Positions 5,217 to 5,907 of a stretch of DNA of 5,907 nt are shown one piece after another. Made by a program: the position numbers and the translations under genes. The DNA comes from Fidelibacterota bacterium (GTDB lineage Bacteria; Fidelibacterota; Marinisomatia; SCGC-AAA003-L08; D37C17). Under the pieces are notes generated by a model that was given only the letters and a program-made list of their open reading frames with translations, searched no databases and was not told the DNA's origin. Where the stretch lies: the NCBI GenBank assembly GCA_018671635.1, contig JABHHG010000012.1, positions 1-5,907 of the forward strand. Direction: 5' to 3'. Each line of letters opens with the position of its first letter. Positions within the stretch are counted from its first letter, which is position 1.

Positions 5217-5907
5217 TTGTATAAACTAATTTTACTATATGTCTTTACATTTGTTTTTTGTATACTTAGTGCATCCCATAACCCTGGCCAAAATTGCATG
5301 GATTGTCATTACGATGGAGGTCCTGGTGAGGAACATGTATTTCCTATTGCAGGAACAGTCTTTACAGATCAAGATGGTTCAGACTACGTAGATGGAGCTT
5401 TTATCATTATTGAAGATGTGTATGAAAATACATTTTTATTTAATAGTGATAATCTTGGAAATTTTTGGTTTGATCCACATGAAGATAATGAAATTGAATG
5501 TAATGATGTCCCAATGGAACTTTGTTTAGCTCTTGATGAATGTATATGGGAAGCTGATGATCAAGAATGTGAAGATAACAGCAACCCCCCCAATAATATC
5601 CCTACACCACCATTTGATATTTATATGGAATATAATGGTTATTCTATTTCAATGCCCACATATTCGACAAGTGGTTCGTGTAACAGTTGTCATGATTCTG
5701 GAGGGAGAATTCATATTCCTGTTACACAAGATCCAGTTTTTAATATTGGTGATGTTAACATGGATACAATTATTAATGTGCAAGATATAATTTTCATGGT
5801 AAATGTAGTACTTGAAATAGATGAATTCGATATATCACAATTTATGTTAGCAGATATTAATTATGATGGAATAATTGATATACTTGATATTATTTCATTA
5901 GTAAATA
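5217..5907 (+). CDS. Secreted di-haem c protein with Cys4-Trp motif and dockerin (TTG start, 3' partial)
   Basis: 230 residues are visible before the right edge. TTG 5217 has a good ribosome-binding site and opens a signal peptide, MYKLILLYVFTFVFCILSA, with likely signal peptidase I cleavage before SHNPGQNC; the Cys at 15 lacks a proper lipobox. The first haem c motif CMDCH (27-31) lies in SHNPGQNCMDCH and the second, CNSCH (155-159), in SGSCNSCH, both nearly as in the lipoprotein at 3161. Between them are a beta-rich 'IAGTVFTD...GNFWFD' segment and a four-cysteine motif (C95, C103, C109, W111, C118) spaced as in the preceding gene. A dockerin-like pair starts at 179 (DVNMDTIINVQDIIFMVNVV) and continues with DINYDGIIDILDIISLV, cut by the window. 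It lies 213 bases after the dockerin gene, so it may have its own promoter. Inferred role: an exported haem protein that docks to a partner. The function is unknown. Confidence 0.85.
   Translation, partial: MYKLILLYVFTFVFCILSASHNPGQNCMDCHYDGGPGEEHVFPIAGTVFTDQDGSDYVDGAFIIIEDVYENTFLFNSDNLGNFWFDPHEDNEIECNDVPMELCLALDECIWEADDQECEDNSNPPNNIPTPPFDIYMEYNGYSISMPTYSTSGSCNSCHDSGGRIHIPVTQDPVFNIGDVNMDTIINVQDIIFMVNVVLEIDEFDISQFMLADINYDGIIDILDIISLVN

Noticed and set aside
5533..5790. 85-codon + strand ORF
   Set aside because: It is an out-of-frame reading inside the gene from 5217, whose own frame holds CNSCH and dockerin motifs.

Overview
The window is AT-rich bacterial DNA with every convincing gene on the + strand. 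Four sequence habits point to a marine, uncultured member of the FCB group (Fibrobacterota-Chlorobiota-Bacteroidota), with Marinimicrobia/SAR406-like bacteria the best fit: a C-terminal type 9 secretion (T9SS/Por) sorting domain of the YPNPFNPSTTI type, dockerin-like calcium-binding repeats at protein ends, long aspartate-rich linkers, and small CXXCH proteins. The lineage is inferred from style, not from a marker gene.

Layout. (1) 3-1394 is the 3' part of a secreted protein: an Asp-rich linker containing a 54-bp tandem repeat, a cohesin-like beta domain, two dockerin-like repeats, a second beta-rich segment and a T9SS tail. A stem-loop with a T-run follows at 1407-1477. (2) 1507-1557 is a second hairpin whose only T-run is on the minus strand. 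(3) 1632-3161 encodes a TPR protein ending in two Fis-like helix-turn-helix segments, a probable regulator. (4) 3161-3670 overlaps it by one base and encodes a lipoprotein with two haem c motifs. (5) 3675-5003 follows four bases later and encodes a secreted acidic protein with two four-cysteine/Trp motifs, a beta-rich module and a C-terminal dockerin. (6) 5004-5216 is an intergenic stretch with two strong stem-loops and a doubtful hydrophobic mini-ORF. (7) 5217 to the right edge is a gene with a TTG start. It encodes a secreted protein that repeats the two haem motifs of the lipoprotein, carries the four-cysteine/Trp motif of its neighbour, and ends in a dockerin cut by the window.

How the genes may work together. 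Genes 2-4 are packed like one operon (TAGTG overlap, then a 4-nt gap), so the TPR/HTH protein probably regulates or is co-regulated with the envelope proteins after it. The last gene combines modules found separately in the two genes before it, which supports one functional set: surface or periplasmic haem-bearing proteins with cysteine-stabilised mini-domains and dockerins. An electron-transfer or redox-sensing assembly held together by dockerin/cohesin-like contacts is a reasonable hypothesis, but no step of it is shown by the sequence.
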